Shown here: piece by piece, positions 9,004 to 18,254 of the stretch
How positions within the stretch are numbered: position 1 is the stretch's first letter
How the letters are laid out: each line of letters opens with the position of its first letter
Assembly: GCF_001708185.1 (NCBI RefSeq)
Contig: NZ_MDDN01000008.1
Location: forward strand, 84,800-148,799
Source: Lysinibacillus xylanilyticus
GTDB taxonomy: Bacteria > Bacillota > Bacilli > Bacillales_A > Planococcaceae
Reading direction: 5' to 3'
DNA length: 64,000 nt
Position numbers and translations under genes: made by a program
The notes under the pieces: generated by a model
The model's database searches: none
Told to the model about the DNA's origin: nothing
Seen by the model: the letters and a program-made list of their open reading frames with translations, nothing else

Positions 9004-9471
9004 ATGCAAGATAATAGATATGGAAAACACATGAACTGGGATCATAAGAAATGCCATTGTGGTAGTTGGCACGACAAATGGAAGCAAGAACATGAGAAGC
9101 TCGAGTGCAAGTGCGATTGTAAACGTATGCATGACAAATGCAAGTGGGAACATGAACATGAAAAATTCAAGTGCGAATGCAAATGCGAACGTGAACATGA
9201 AATGAAACACGAGAAATGTCATTGTCATGAAGAAAAGTCTGAACACCATCACTGTAAAGGTTGCGCATGTGATTTCTTAAGACATTTAGATCCAGGTACA
9301 CATGTAGATATTTTCTTAGCTGGCGGTGGTAGATTCTTAGGTCTAATTTTCTTATCCTTTAATCCAAAAAATTGTTGTGCATACTTCCTAGAAGATCTAG
9401 GAAAAGGTCACACTACTATTACTATTGATTGCCAAAAAGTTGATGCAATCAGAAAAGCTGCAGCATACTAA
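9004..9471 (+). CDS. Cys/His-rich, probably spore-surface protein
   Basis: 155 residues in two parts. Residues 1-90 are an extraordinary mix of His, Cys, Lys, Glu and Trp with loose repeats such as KFKCECKCEREHE and CHCH. The remainder is a folded domain (FLRHLDPGTHVDIFLAGGG, NCCAYFLED, TTITIDCQKVDAI). The C-terminal pattern of Cys pairs and a closing ITIDC strand recalls CotY/ExsY-type insoluble coat proteins, but this is only a resemblance in plan. The N-terminal part should bind metal or form disulfide/zinc crosslinks. AAAGGAGACTAAA precedes the ATG and it is a single-gene unit. Confidence 0.5.
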   Translation: MQDNRYGKHMNWDHKKCHCGSWHDKWKQEHEKLECKCDCKRMHDKCKWEHEHEKFKCECKCEREHEMKHEKCHCHEEKSEHHHCKGCACDFLRHLDPGTHVDIFLAGGGRFLGLIFLSFNPKNCCAYFLEDLGKGHTTITIDCQKVDAIRKAAAY

Positions 9472-9600
9472 CGCAAATGCATATTGCTTGTTCAATACAA
9501 TAAGCGTTAAGGCCAAAGCAATGACTATTTTTTTTTGACAACAAATCTACTTATAATTTGCCAAGCTAACCGTTAAATAGCCTGGCAAATTTTTGTAAGT

Positions 9601-9903
9601 TTATTCATTTACGATTACTTTCACAACTGGTTCTAATTTTCCTATAAAAGTATCTCCAAGGTAATCTACATCTACTACTACAGCTCGTGGCTCGAAACGT
9701 TGAATGCTTTCAATAAGGCGTGCAGTATTACGTCTTTTTGCAAGCTGAAAAGGTGGAAGAGTATCTAGTCTAAAACCAAAATCTCCGTATAATGGGCAAG
9801 GTATTACGAAAGTAGATAATATAAAAGCTACATTTTGTAATATTTCATCAACGCCTGAAGCATTAAAATCAATATTGCTTGTGGCGGTCACTTGATGTGT
9901 CAT
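9601..9903 (-). CDS. gp25/GPW-like phage baseplate protein, orphan
   Basis: The ATG at 9903 follows AAAGGTTGATC, giving 100 residues. The sequence (EILQNVAFILST, GFRLDT, LIESIQRFEPRAVVVDVDY and a closing strand KLEPVVKVIV) matches the lysozyme-like gp25 domain of contractile phage tails, where the RFEPR segment is diagnostic. In phages this protein is part of the baseplate wedge. No other tail gene lies nearby, so it is a domesticated gene or the last survivor of a prophage. It appears intact. Confidence 0.65.
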   Translation of the reverse strand: MTHQVTATSNIDFNASGVDEILQNVAFILSTFVIPCPLYGDFGFRLDTLPPFQLAKRRNTARLIESIQRFEPRAVVVDVDYLGDTFIGKLEPVVKVIVNE

Positions 9904-10140
9904 CTGATCAACCTTTCTTCTACGATACATGCAATGATGTAAGTGAACTTCCATTCATAATAGGAGCTTTTCTTTGAAAAAAGAGCACTTAGTTATTTAT
10001 GCTAAATGCCTAAAAGTTATGAACGAAAATACATTCACTATTGTATGTATAGGTTGCAATTTTTTCTAAACCATTGCATAGCGTCAGGTTCCACATCTAT
10101 CCCGCTTCTTTGCTTGGCATTTCACACGTTAATCCACAAT

Positions 10141-10341
10141 TTATCTTGTTATCGCATAGTAGATTACATACAACCAACTAAAACAGCCGTGAATGATTGC
10201 CCATATTATTGAATGATTTACACTCCAAGAAATAGTAATGGCTAATACCGATCCAAAGCCAATACCGTTTTTCACTACTGTTTTACTTTCCATTCTTTTC
10301 ACCTTCTTTGTTCCATTATTTTCTGGTATGTGTCGACTCAT
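10141..10341 (-). CDS. small membrane protein
   Basis: Start taken at ATG 10341, 7 nt after GAGGAGG. A basic N-terminal 27 residues leads to GIGFGSVLAITISW and then a second hydrophobic stretch WAIIHGCFSWLYVIYYAI. The motif ISWS(V)N followed by AIIHG and WLYVIYY looks like a conserved small Bacillales membrane protein of unknown role. No partner gene is adjacent. Confidence 0.55.
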   Translation of the reverse strand: MSRHIPENNGTKKVKRMESKTVVKNGIGFGSVLAITISWSVNHSIIWAIIHGCFSWLYVIYYAITR

Positions 10342-10617
10342 CTTCATTCCTCCTCTTCATGAGATCAATTAAATAAGAAAGATGCGCCCTCATTTCACTC
10401 TTCCGTAGCCTCCATCATATCAAGGACATAGTAGGAAGTGCCCTCAAGCCTTAACAGCATAAAAAAGCAAGATCTTATTAGAGTTCTTAGCTACTGTTAT
10501 TGCTGTCACTTTTTTGGTGATTCGCTACATGTCTATTTATCAAGTTATTGTTGAGAATACCGTATTTATGACCTTTGAATTGACGCTGCTAGCTGTGAAG
10601 GAGAAATGATTTTACTG

Positions 10618-11301
10618 CTAATAAAAATCACAATGAACTCGCCACTCATTTAGCTCTGGATTATAAAAAAAATAGAAATTTCCATTATCGACGATATTAA
10701 AATATGCCTTTTCGTCTGAGGCAATCTGGCATACAAATGGAAACTCCTCACCGAAATCATAACCACTTTGGCAAAAAGCTGGGTAGCCACCTATTTTATG
10801 AATTGCGTATATTTCCTCTACGATATCATCGAAATATTCAATATTTCCCTCGTGCTCTAGACTCAAAATTTCATCCTCCATATCGGATGGAATCCCTCCC
10901 CCATCCCATGCTGGATAATCATTATCAATATGCTTTGGAATAAGTGGGAAAGCACGAATATGTTCATGCTTCCAATTTTGCTGGATTAACCCTTCTAGGG
11001 ATGTATATGCTCTTATTTCGAAAAAACGGCTAAGATCATCTTCTATAAGGTGATCAAATATTTCTTCTTTAATAAATATCGTTAGCAGTTTAAAATGTTG
11101 CAGTGATGCTGGTACAAATGGCAGTTCCTTTAAAAATAAAGTAGCAAGTGGCTGAAATCCTTCTGGCCACTGTTCCTGTCGTAATGACCATCCTACATAG
11201 CCAATCCAACTTTCTAGTAAGTTATGTGTAGGTCTAATCCCACCTGTTTCAAAGATCGTTGCCTGTCTCACCAACTGTGCCTTGATATCATCAATTTTCA
11301 T
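10618..11301 (-). CDS. DUF1963 (YwqG-like) protein
   Basis: 227 residues without signal or membrane segment. The C-terminal part has the DUF1963 pattern: IGGYPAFCQSGYDFGEEFPFVCQIASDEKAYF and then FYFFYNPELNEWRVHCDFY. The start has GAGGGGTT and overlaps the end of tag by 11 bp, so the two are co-expressed. The biochemical role of YwqG-like proteins is not established. Confidence 0.65.
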   Translation of the reverse strand: MKIDDIKAQLVRQATIFETGGIRPTHNLLESWIGYVGWSLRQEQWPEGFQPLATLFLKELPFVPASLQHFKLLTIFIKEEIFDHLIEDDLSRFFEIRAYTSLEGLIQQNWKHEHIRAFPLIPKHIDNDYPAWDGGGIPSDMEDEILSLEHEGNIEYFDDIVEEIYAIHKIGGYPAFCQSGYDFGEEFPFVCQIASDEKAYFNIVDNGNFYFFYNPELNEWRVHCDFY

Positions 11302-11866
11302 CAGTTAACCCCTCACTGCGACAAATACAATCAACGACATGATCATTAACCATTCCTATGGCCTGCATAAATGAATAGCAAATAGTACTACCAACAAACT
11401 TAAAGCCGTCTTTTTTCAATTGCTTGCTCATTCGCTCACTAATTTCCGTCGTGACAGGCACATCAGCAATTGACGACCATTCATTGATGATCGGCTGATG
11501 ATCCACAAAGCCCCAAATATATTCAGAGAACGAACCATACTCCTCTTGTATTCGTAGAAAAGCTTGGGCATTCGTCACAACACTGGCAATTTTTAATTTA
11601 TTACGCACGATGCGAGAATCTTGACTAAGCTCCTGTAGCTTGTCCTCCGTATAGAGAACAATTTTCGAAACATCAAATTGGTCGAAAGCAGCCCGGTAGC
11701 CCTCTCTCTTTTGTAAGATCGTCCACCAGCTAAGTCCAGCTTGTGCCCCTTCTAGACAGAGCATCTCAAATAAATGCCGATCATCATAGACGGGCTTTCC
11801 CCATTCCTTGTCATGATACTCAACATATAAAGGTTCATCTAGCTTGACCCATTCACATCTTTTCAT
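11291..11866 (-). CDS. tag: DNA-3-methyladenine glycosylase I
   Basis: 191 residues. The N-terminus MKRCEWVKLDEPLYVEYHDKEWG carries Cys4 and His18; NDHVVDCICR carries His176 and Cys180. These are the four zinc ligands of TAG enzymes. Body motifs YDDRHLFEMLCLEGAQAGLSW and FKFVGSTICYSFMQAIGMVNDH are family hallmarks. The enzyme removes 3-methyladenine from DNA as the first step of base excision repair. It overlaps the DUF1963 gene downstream and lies 24 nt after the methyltransferase stop region, a possible small operon. Confidence 0.95.
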   Translation of the reverse strand: MKRCEWVKLDEPLYVEYHDKEWGKPVYDDRHLFEMLCLEGAQAGLSWWTILQKREGYRAAFDQFDVSKIVLYTEDKLQELSQDSRIVRNKLKIASVVTNAQAFLRIQEEYGSFSEYIWGFVDHQPIINEWSSIADVPVTTEISERMSKQLKKDGFKFVGSTICYSFMQAIGMVNDHVVDCICRSEGLTDEN

Positions 11867-11890
11867 TTATAAATCCCCCATTTTTATGTA

Positions 11891-12487
11891 TTATTTAAGC
11901 CCTGTAATACAAAGCCAGCCTTTTTGTGTGTTTTCCTGTATAGTAACGCTTTGAAATCCAACACTTTCAAATAATTGCTGTATCTCAAGTTTTGTTTTAT
12001 ACGCTTTCATATGATAATTAATTTTATAGAGCTCCGAAATAATGATGAATTTACCCCCGTCCTTCAACACTCTAAATACTTCTTTCACATCATTTGCTAA
12101 GTCTGGCCAAAAATAATGTGTTTGGAAGGCTGTAATCGTATCGAAAAACTTATCCGTGTACGGAATACTTGAAACACTTGCTTGCGTCACGATTACTTTT
12201 CCATTTGCTACATCTGTTTCGTTTGTTTTTATAGATTCTTGCACAGCCTGAGCAGAAAAATCTATACCATAAATTGTACCACTTGGATTCATTTTCGATA
12301 ATGATCGAAGTGTATTCCCGCCTCCACATCCAATATCCAATACTTGATCGCCATCTTTAATTACTTCTTGACGCATTAGCCATGTGTTCATACCGTTGTG
12401 TGCCTTATTCATAATTCGCAGCATCAATGACCCTACAATTCCATTTGGTTTTTTAGCTTGTTGTATCAGTTTTTGTAAAATTGTCAT
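11891..12487 (-). CDS. class I SAM-dependent methyltransferase
   Basis: 198 residues with motif I VLDIGCGGGNTL at about 48-59, an acidic residue after strand 2 (GIDFS) and an FDTITAFQTHYFW motif in the position of motif IV. The layout is the small Methyltransf_11/25 type that acts on small molecules. GAAAGGGGAAACCATA precedes the ATG. No substrate clue comes from its neighbour tag. Cytosolic. Confidence 0.8.
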   Translation of the reverse strand: MTILQKLIQQAKKPNGIVGSLMLRIMNKAHNGMNTWLMRQEVIKDGDQVLDIGCGGGNTLRSLSKMNPSGTIYGIDFSAQAVQESIKTNETDVANGKVIVTQASVSSIPYTDKFFDTITAFQTHYFWPDLANDVKEVFRVLKDGGKFIIISELYKINYHMKAYKTKLEIQQLFESVGFQSVTIQENTQKGWLCITGLK

Positions 12488-12771
12488 TATGGTTTCCCCT
12501 TTCCATCTTCCCTTTCAAATATTTGCTGTGAACTAACAATTAAGATATCTTGTGTCGCTTGTATTGTTAGGTGTTCATCAAATTTAGCACCTTTACCTTT
12601 TAAAGCAGTGAATCTCGTAAAAATGCGAAAGTAATTGCTTTCGCTCAAATTCATTCTTACTATAGAGAATAGAAGTACTAATCTCCCTGTATTTTTTACC
12701 TTGTATCTTTTTACGTTCTGAATAATAAAAAGTTTCAGTTTTTACCATTTCATTGAAGAAGGAGACTTTAT

Positions 12772-13206
12772 ATGATTAAACAAGCCGTCATAGAAGATGT
12801 ACAAACAGCCGCATTATTAGCACTACAACTTTGGCCAAATCATACGTTAGAAGAATTTAGCGAGGAAATGGCGCAACTAATTAACGCAGAAAACGCTGCG
12901 ATCTATCTTGCCTATGAGGATGATGAAGCAGTCGGTTTTGCACAATGTCAACTCCGAACAGATTATGTGGAAGGTACCGACTCAAGCCCAGTCGGCTATT
13001 TAGAAGGACTCTTTGTCAACGAACCAAATCGACAGAAAGGCTTTGCAAAACTCCTTGTCGAGAGTTGTGAGCAGTGGGCTAAACGTAAGGGATGTATTGA
13101 ATTTGCCAGTGATTGTGAATTACAAAATCTCGAAAGTCTAGCCGTCCATCTTAAACTAGGTTTCTCAGAGACTAATCGTATTATTTGTTTTACAAAGGAA
13201 TTATAA
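12772..13206 (+). CDS. AAC(6')-like GNAT acetyltransferase
   Basis: 144 residues of GNAT fold. AQCQLRTDYVEGTDSSPVGYLEGLFV matches the core of chromosomal AAC(6') aminoglycoside acetyltransferases, and NRQKGFAKLL is the acetyl-CoA pyrophosphate loop (R/Q-x-x-G-x-A). These enzymes acetylate the 6'-amino group of aminoglycosides using acetyl-CoA. Whether this one confers resistance cannot be told from sequence. GAAGGAGAC precedes the ATG and a terminator follows the stop at once. Confidence 0.75.
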   Translation: MIKQAVIEDVQTAALLALQLWPNHTLEEFSEEMAQLINAENAAIYLAYEDDEAVGFAQCQLRTDYVEGTDSSPVGYLEGLFVNEPNRQKGFAKLLVESCEQWAKRKGCIEFASDCELQNLESLAVHLKLGFSETNRIICFTKEL

Positions 13207-13243
13207 AAATAAGGTCAATCCCCTATGGATGACCTTATTTTTA
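13205..13243 (+). terminator. intrinsic terminator
   Basis: AAAAATAAGGTCA pairs with its complement across a short loop, with T-rich DNA on the 3' side. It begins at the stop codon of the acetyltransferase. Confidence 0.8.
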
Positions 13244-13315
13244 TATTTATATTTCAGGTGTGTTAATTAACCATTTGTTCACTTTAATTAATTTGAAGGC
13301 TCTGATTTCCGCTAC

Positions 13316-13509
13316 GGGCTACTCGCTTTGTCGCTGACGCTTCGCTTTCGCGCAGAGCAAGGCTTCCTGCGGGCGAGCGTCGAGCCGCTTCCTCCGCTAA
13401 AGGAACGAAGGCTAAGTTCGTCACGTCCTGTGACAATGCCTTCGTGACCAACATCGTGTTGGCCTCAGGGTCTCGTCTGTCTCGCTTTCCCGCGGGAGTC
13501 GAGTAGCCC
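13316..13509. repeat. GC-rich dispersed repeat, single-unit form (element A)
   Basis: A 194-bp block far richer in GC than its surroundings, with 10-bp terminal inverted repeats GGGCTACTCG and CGAGTAGCCC. It contains two internal hairpins, GTCAC-GTCCT-GTGAC (13420-13434) and CCAACA-TCG-TGTTGG (13448-13462). It also carries one minus-strand copy of the GCGCGAAAGCGAAGCG unit that is tandemly repeated at 46.9 and 50.8 kb. There is no coding frame. It is a member of the family described under the findings. Confidence 0.75.
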
Positions 13510-13610
13510 TACACTATAATCTGTTAAAATGGGAATATAATAGCAAAATAGCAACAAATAAATCCTTTTATCGCTCAATAATAAACCTATTTTTCCCAAT
13601 CAACACGCTA

Positions 13611-14600
13611 TTAATATTTATCTGTTATTACTCCGATTGAAGATGCTTTAATAAAATCAAGATGCTGTAAGCTTGTGAGTGTTTTCTTATCCCCAGTGAC
13701 GACAGCCCCATAAATAACAAGATCATTTACTGACAACCCATCAGCTCCGCCAATTTCTTTTTCCAACCGTTTATACTCATCTTGTAAACTTGATTTTTGT
13801 CTAGTGCCAGTACTTATTGCACGTACAAATTGCTCGGCCGGGTTCTCTGCTACCTCACCATTTGGATTTAAAAGTGAAAAACCATATACATCTTGTTCTG
13901 AACGCAACACATTGTAACTACCTACAACTTTTCCATTTTCTTCAATCTTACCAGTATGGTCGTCTACTTCATTTACATCCTTAACCCATAGCCAAGTAGT
14001 AGTCACATCTTTCGGCAGTTTAGCAAGCGCTTCCTGCATTGAATAACCTTTATCAAACGATAAAGCAACTTCCATTATTTTATGATCATCCATTTCAGGC
14101 AACAACGCTAAATCATTTCGCATCTTTTGATAATCTATAAATGGATAGAAAAACAACATTTCACGCTGTCCAAGTTCATTGTAATGCTGAACATCTACAT
14201 CTTGTTCACTTCCGCTCTTTCCAAATGGAAGAGGAAAAGTAGAACCTTCATAAACTTTCTCATCTCGAAAAAAACCGTAGCCATACGTGTCATCTCCTGT
14301 AGGAACGATTTTACCTTCAATGAATTTAAACGTTTTATAATGCATTTCACCACCTAAAATGCCTGGGTAATTCTTCGTTGTCCCAATAAACTCATTCGCC
14401 CTTCCTACTTGGTGTAAAGTATAAAAGGAATTCTGTGCATGGCTTTGCAAAAATCTAGTAATAGCATCATTAGCTATTTTCCCAGCAGACAAAGTCACAA
14501 TTAAAACGCAAAACGTGATAAAGATCGTTTTCCATGTTGCACGCCGTTGTGCTTTTTTCATAGTTTTTGTCATCTGTTCTGTATTAAAAAGGTTGTCCAT
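13611..14600 (-). CDS. anti-sigma factor of the ECF sigma gene upstream
   Basis: 329 residues. A cytosolic N-terminal segment with basic KKAQRRATWK is followed by one membrane helix (about 25-46, TIFITFCVLIVTLSAGKIA) and a large extracytoplasmic domain. This is the arrangement of the sigma factor regulator N/C family. It overlaps the sigma gene by 17 bp, the usual coupling of anti-sigma to sigma. It should hold the sigma factor at the membrane until an envelope signal releases it. GGGAGGCG precedes the ATG. Signal unknown. Confidence 0.8.
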   Translation of the reverse strand: MDNLFNTEQMTKTMKKAQRRATWKTIFITFCVLIVTLSAGKIANDAITRFLQSHAQNSFYTLHQVGRANEFIGTTKNYPGILGGEMHYKTFKFIEGKIVPTGDDTYGYGFFRDEKVYEGSTFPLPFGKSGSEQDVDVQHYNELGQREMLFFYPFIDYQKMRNDLALLPEMDDHKIMEVALSFDKGYSMQEALAKLPKDVTTTWLWVKDVNEVDDHTGKIEENGKVVGSYNVLRSEQDVYGFSLLNPNGEVAENPAEQFVRAISTGTRQKSSLQDEYKRLEKEIGGADGLSVNDLVIYGAVVTGDKKTLTSLQHLDFIKASSIGVITDKY

Positions 14601-15093
14601 ATTCTAACGCCTCCCACTGTTTTTTAAATGCTTTACGCGCTCGTTGTAAATAGGTTTTTACATGCGACTCACTCATAGCTAGAATTGCCGCGATCTCTTT
14701 GTAAGAAAATTCCATATCGTATTTCAGTAAAAGTAATTGCTGAAACGTCGGCTGTAGCCCAAGCAAGGCTTCATTAATTTTTGCATTTTGCTCTTTTTGT
14801 AAATAATGTTGTTCCACATCATCCAATACTATCTTTAATTTTTCGATTTCTTCGTCACCAATCAATGTTGTGCGCTTTTGCTTGTTATACAATGTATAGT
14901 AACGATTAAGGGCGACCTTGAATAACCAAGCCCGTAAATTATCATGTTGTATTGAAGACAAACACTCTATTGTTTTAATGATGGCTTCTTGTATAACGTC
15001 CTCTGCATCTTCTTTTGTAGCCCCTATTTTTATCAAATATTTGAAAACGACTTCTGCATGCGCAAGCAATAGACGCTCCCACTCTTTATTCAT
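14584..15093 (-). CDS. ECF-type RNA polymerase sigma factor
   Basis: 169 residues. Region 2 is visible as EDAEDVIQEAIIKTIECL...LRAWLFKVALNRYY and region 4 as FSYKEIAAILAMSESHVKTYLQRARKAFKKQ, with a short linker and no 1.1 or 3 regions, which is the ECF plan. The GGTGAA site precedes the ATG. It is co-transcribed with its anti-sigma factor. The promoter set it serves cannot be read from the window. Confidence 0.9.
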   Translation of the reverse strand: MNKEWERLLLAHAEVVFKYLIKIGATKEDAEDVIQEAIIKTIECLSSIQHDNLRAWLFKVALNRYYTLYNKQKRTTLIGDEEIEKLKIVLDDVEQHYLQKEQNAKINEALLGLQPTFQQLLLLKYDMEFSYKEIAAILAMSESHVKTYLQRARKAFKKQWEALEYGQPF

Positions 15094-15188
15094 ATTTCAC
15101 CAACTTTTGGATATCCATTTCGTAGTTAACTCATCTATATAACCTTCTAACTCCCAAAAAGTATACAACCAATTGCTATAAATAGAAA

Positions 15189-15226
15189 AAAATCACAAGT
15201 GCTTGTCTTTACACACTTGTGATTTT
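15189..15226 (-). terminator. intrinsic terminator
   Basis: AAAATCACAAGTG pairs perfectly over 13 bp with a 12-nt loop, followed on the minus strand by a run of T. It ends the small gene at 15327-15518. Confidence 0.85.
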
Positions 15227-15326
15227 CAATTAAAAACAATAAATTATTAGGAACAAAATTTCTTATAAGTCCAAATGTTTTGGATTCTATGTGTCAAAGT
15301 CAATTTTCTCATTCCTTCGACATTTT

Positions 15327-15518
15327 CTAATTTAAATATGTATTATGTGAAATATTTTTTTCTCGCTCATCGATCACTAGATGAATAATAAATGCTAGCT
15401 GTTGCTCAATTCGCAAATTGTTCATATGAAGGATCTCCGCTATGGCATTTTTTTGATTCTCTTTTAAATCTACTTTCTCTAGCATTAACATAATTTCTTC
15501 TTTTGAAAGCCCAAACAT
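15327..15518 (-). CDS. small helical protein, 63 residues
   Basis: It has a GAGGTGAAAAAAGC site before the ATG and its own terminator. The sequence is a compact all-helical, soluble peptide (GLSKEEIMLMLEKVDLKENQKNAIAEIL...). No Cys, no signal. Family not recognised; the ribosome site and terminator argue that it is real. Confidence 0.5.
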   Translation of the reverse strand: MFGLSKEEIMLMLEKVDLKENQKNAIAEILHMNNLRIEQQLAFIIHLVIDEREKNISHNTYLN

Positions 15519-15835
15519 GCTTTTTTCACCTCAATTTCATCGGAAATTATTATTTCATAAACATTACGCTAACTTCTAAAACAATGCACTATTACTACAT
15601 CCCATGAACATTTTATACTAATTATAGGATAAATCATGGAAATTAATCAATCCAAAATCAATTTTATTTTAATAATATTTTAACTTCTCTAAAAAACCAT
15701 TAATATTATTTAATAATAATTTTCATTGAAGTTACTATATCGTTGCTTGTCTTCTTATAATTCTATCATAAAAAATATTAGCTTTTTTGTCGAATTTTAA
15801 CATTTTTTCATTAACACGTATAATTGCAGAAGAAA
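15519..15835. other. AT-rich gap
   Basis: No gene seen. The promoter of the small gene is presumably at the left edge. Confidence 0.5.
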
Positions 15836-16021
15836 TCATACATAATTGAAACTATTTAACCTAGTTTTCATTCGAGAAAAGATAGAATCTGTCACCAATA
15901 TCTCATTTTTATGAATGGCTAAATTTTTATCCAAATGCTGCTTTACTTCACAGCCATTCATCGTTAATTTTGGGCGATTGAATAGTTGGATGCCTAAATC
16001 TTGCCCTTGATGAAGTGCATT
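15836..16021 (-). pseudogene. protein fragment without a start codon
   Basis: One minus frame reads ALHQGQDLGIQLFNRPKL..., then VKQHLDKNLAIHKNEILVTD and a stop, about 60 codons with natural composition but preceded immediately by a stop and with no initiator near a ribosome site. The part after the internal ATG could be translated but has no site. It is probably the tail of a lost gene. Family not recognised. Confidence 0.35.
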
Positions 16022-16032
16022 TTAAACAAAAT

Positions 16033-16074
16033 GAAACCAGCAATTACACGATTTACTCGTCAATTGCTGGTTTC
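16033..16074 (-). terminator. intrinsic terminator of the chemotaxis receptor gene
   Basis: GAAACCAGCAATT and its exact complement (13 bp) enclose a 16-nt loop, with T-rich DNA following on the minus strand. Confidence 0.85.
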
Positions 16075-16109
16075 ACCAATTTTCTTTGCTCTATTAATAG
16101 ATTTAATTA

Positions 16110-17792
16110 TTATAATTTAAACTTTCTAGTAAGCTCGTTTAAATTTTCTGCCATGTCCGCTAGATTTACAGAACTATTGTTGATTTCATCCATAGAGCTT
16201 GCTGCTTGTTCAATCGTTGCAGAGGTTTCTTGAATTCCTGCTGCTGACTGTTCTGATATAGCTGCGATTTCGTCCACTGATTTATGAATATTAATCGTAT
16301 TTTGTACAACATCTTCTAGCTTCGTCGACATGTTGTCAATATTCGTTGACATTGAGTAAACAGCCTCTGCAATCTGGTTGAATGTTTCATTTGTTGCGGC
16401 GATTTGTGTTGTACCTTTTTCAACTTCTCCAAAGCCAGTTTCTAGTGAAGATGTCACCATGTTAGAATCTTGTTGAATTCTTTGAACAATGCCCGTAATA
16501 TCGTCCACTGAGACAGCTACTTGTTCAGCAAGTTTACGAACCTCGTCTGCAACGACCGCAAAACCTTTACCATGCTCCCCTGCGCGCGCCGCTTCGATAG
16601 CAGCATTGAGCGCCAGTAAATTCGTTTGCGAAGCAATATCCTGTATGACAGCTACGATTTTTGAGATTTCCTGTGTTTGTTTACTTAATTCATCTACCTT
16701 ATAAACAGCATCCTTCACAATATGATGGATAGATGTCATTTGCTCAGTGGAGGCGTCCATTAAACCTTGACCCTCTTTCGTTAAAGCCATGACATTTTGG
16801 GAATACTGATGAACATCCTTACTGCTACTATTGACATCTGACATCTTTAGGGTGAATTCTGCCATTGTTGAGGCTACATCTGATGCGTTACTTGCCTGCA
16901 ATTCTGTACCACTCGCAATTTCATTTACTGTATCAACAATTTGTTCCGTACCAGTCTTCACCTCTGTCGCTGATTGCATGAGCTCTTCACTATGCGCGGC
17001 TACGTCAGTTGATACTGTTTGAATTTGCTTTAATAAACGATTCAAAATATCCGACATCGTATTAGTTGCTTCCGTAAGTTGCCCTACCTCATCTTTTGAA
17101 TTCACAATAAGTGGAGGCTCACTTAAATCACCTTCCGTAATTTGTTGCATACGTTTTGTCACTGTGATGATTGGTCTTGAAATTAGTCGAGCACTAAACA
17201 ATGCAATGATCATTGCAATGATCACAATCACAGCACCTACGATCATACCTGTAAGCTGCTTTGTCTCTCCCGCTTTAATAATGTCTGCACCCAACGCATT
17301 TATCGATTGCTTACGATCCTCGGCTAACCCTTCAAAGCCTTCGCGTATTTCGGTAGCCTCTTCACTCATAATAGCTAAATTGTTCTTCGCTAGTTCAAAT
17401 TGGCCTTGATCATAAACATCAAATACCTCTTTTTCAACATAGCTGCTCCATTCCTTAGCCATTTCAGTATATTTGTTGAAATCTCCTGAATTTGTTAATG
17501 CTAAACGTATTTTTTCGTTTTCTTCAGCATGCTTTACGTTATTCTCAAAAATCTCCTTGTACTTCTCATCACCAGAAAGGATGTACCCTCTAGCTGCGGC
17601 AATTCTTAGCCCTATCGTTTGAGCTTCCTCATACTCAGTAATTAGTAATTGCAATTCTTCATCAATAATTTGTTCCGTTGCTTTGTTACTTTGCATGACT
17701 GCATAAGAATTGTAACCAATGTATAAAACTACTATCGCTACTACAATACTGAAGGAAAAAACGATTCTTTTACTAATTGACTTAAAATTCAT
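16110..17792 (-). CDS. methyl-accepting chemotaxis protein
   Basis: 560 residues. TM1 is at about 10-27, followed by a helical extracytoplasmic sensor of about 150 residues of the four-helix-bundle type, TM2 at about 181-203, a HAMP domain ([16 protein letters not shown]...GDLSEP) and a long coiled-coil signalling domain. The signalling tip [25 protein letters not shown] is the conserved CheA/CheW contact. It would report an external ligand to the flagellar motor. AAGGAGAATTTG precedes the ATG. Monocistronic; the ligand is unknown. Confidence 0.95.
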   Translation of the reverse strand: MNFKSISKRIVFSFSIVVAIVVLYIGYNSYAVMQSNKATEQIIDEELQLLITEYEEAQTIGLRIAAARGYILSGDEKYKEIFENNVKHAEENEKIRLALTNSGDFNKYTEMAKEWSSYVEKEVFDVYDQGQFELAKNNLAIMSEEATEIREGFEGLAEDRKQSINALGADIIKAGETKQLTGMIVGAVIVIIAMIIALFSARLISRPIITVTKRMQQITEGDLSEPPLIVNSKDEVGQLTEATNTMSDILNRLLKQIQTVSTDVAAHSEELMQSATEVKTGTEQIVDTVNEIASGTELQASNASDVASTMAEFTLKMSDVNSSSKDVHQYSQNVMALTKEGQGLMDASTEQMTSIHHIVKDAVYKVDELSKQTQEISKIVAVIQDIASQTNLLALNAAIEAARAGEHGKGFAVVADEVRKLAEQVAVSVDDITGIVQRIQQDSNMVTSSLETGFGEVEKGTTQIAATNETFNQIAEAVYSMSTNIDNMSTKLEDVVQNTINIHKSVDEIAAISEQSAAGIQETSATIEQAASSMDEINNSSVNLADMAENLNELTRKFKL

Positions 17793-17972
17793 TTCAAATT
17801 CTCCTTATTTTCTAAATCCAATTTACATATTATTTTGCTTATCAATATTAATTTACCATTCTCAAATGGGCCTTGGATGATTTATGAATTTTTCCAATAG
17901 TTAAAGAAATAAGTAGTTAATTTTTATGTATTTTCTAGCATCTTCCAAAACCAAATTTATTAAACAGATGAA

Positions 17973-18213
17973 CTATCTTAAAACATTTAAACAAGACTTT
18001 CGTTCTAAAAAAAGGAACAGCCTCAAAAGTAAGCTGCTCCCTTCTAAAAGAAAAACGATCATCCATCCCAAACTTCTTTCCTCATCATACTTCGCAAACG
18101 TAACATAGTACATAAGTCTGTGATAAAAAATCATAAATTGTTCATCCGCGAGTTGAATCACTGCTTGCATATAAACAACGAGAGGATTATCGATCCACCT
18201 TTATTGCGTTCAA
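17973..18213 (-). pseudogene. probable frameshifted small gene after the yndJ-like gene
   Basis: AGGAGG stands 5 nt before a TTG (18213) that opens only eight codons. One base out of phase, a natural sequence continues: WIDNPLVVYMQAVIQLADEQFMIFYHRL and onward. A one-base indel in the AATAAAGG stretch would join the two. The frame then runs into the terminator hairpin at 18007-18040, so its last part is not real protein. Position suggests it was the last gene of the ynd-like operon. Family unknown. Confidence 0.4.
18007..18040 (-). terminator. intrinsic terminator of the ynd-like operon
   Basis: GGAGCAGC and GCTGTTCC form an 8-bp stem (one G-T pair) followed on the minus strand by seven T. 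Confidence 0.7.
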
Positions 18214-18254
18214 ATGTTCCTCCTAGTAAGGCAAACTGATTCCTTTAACATTAT

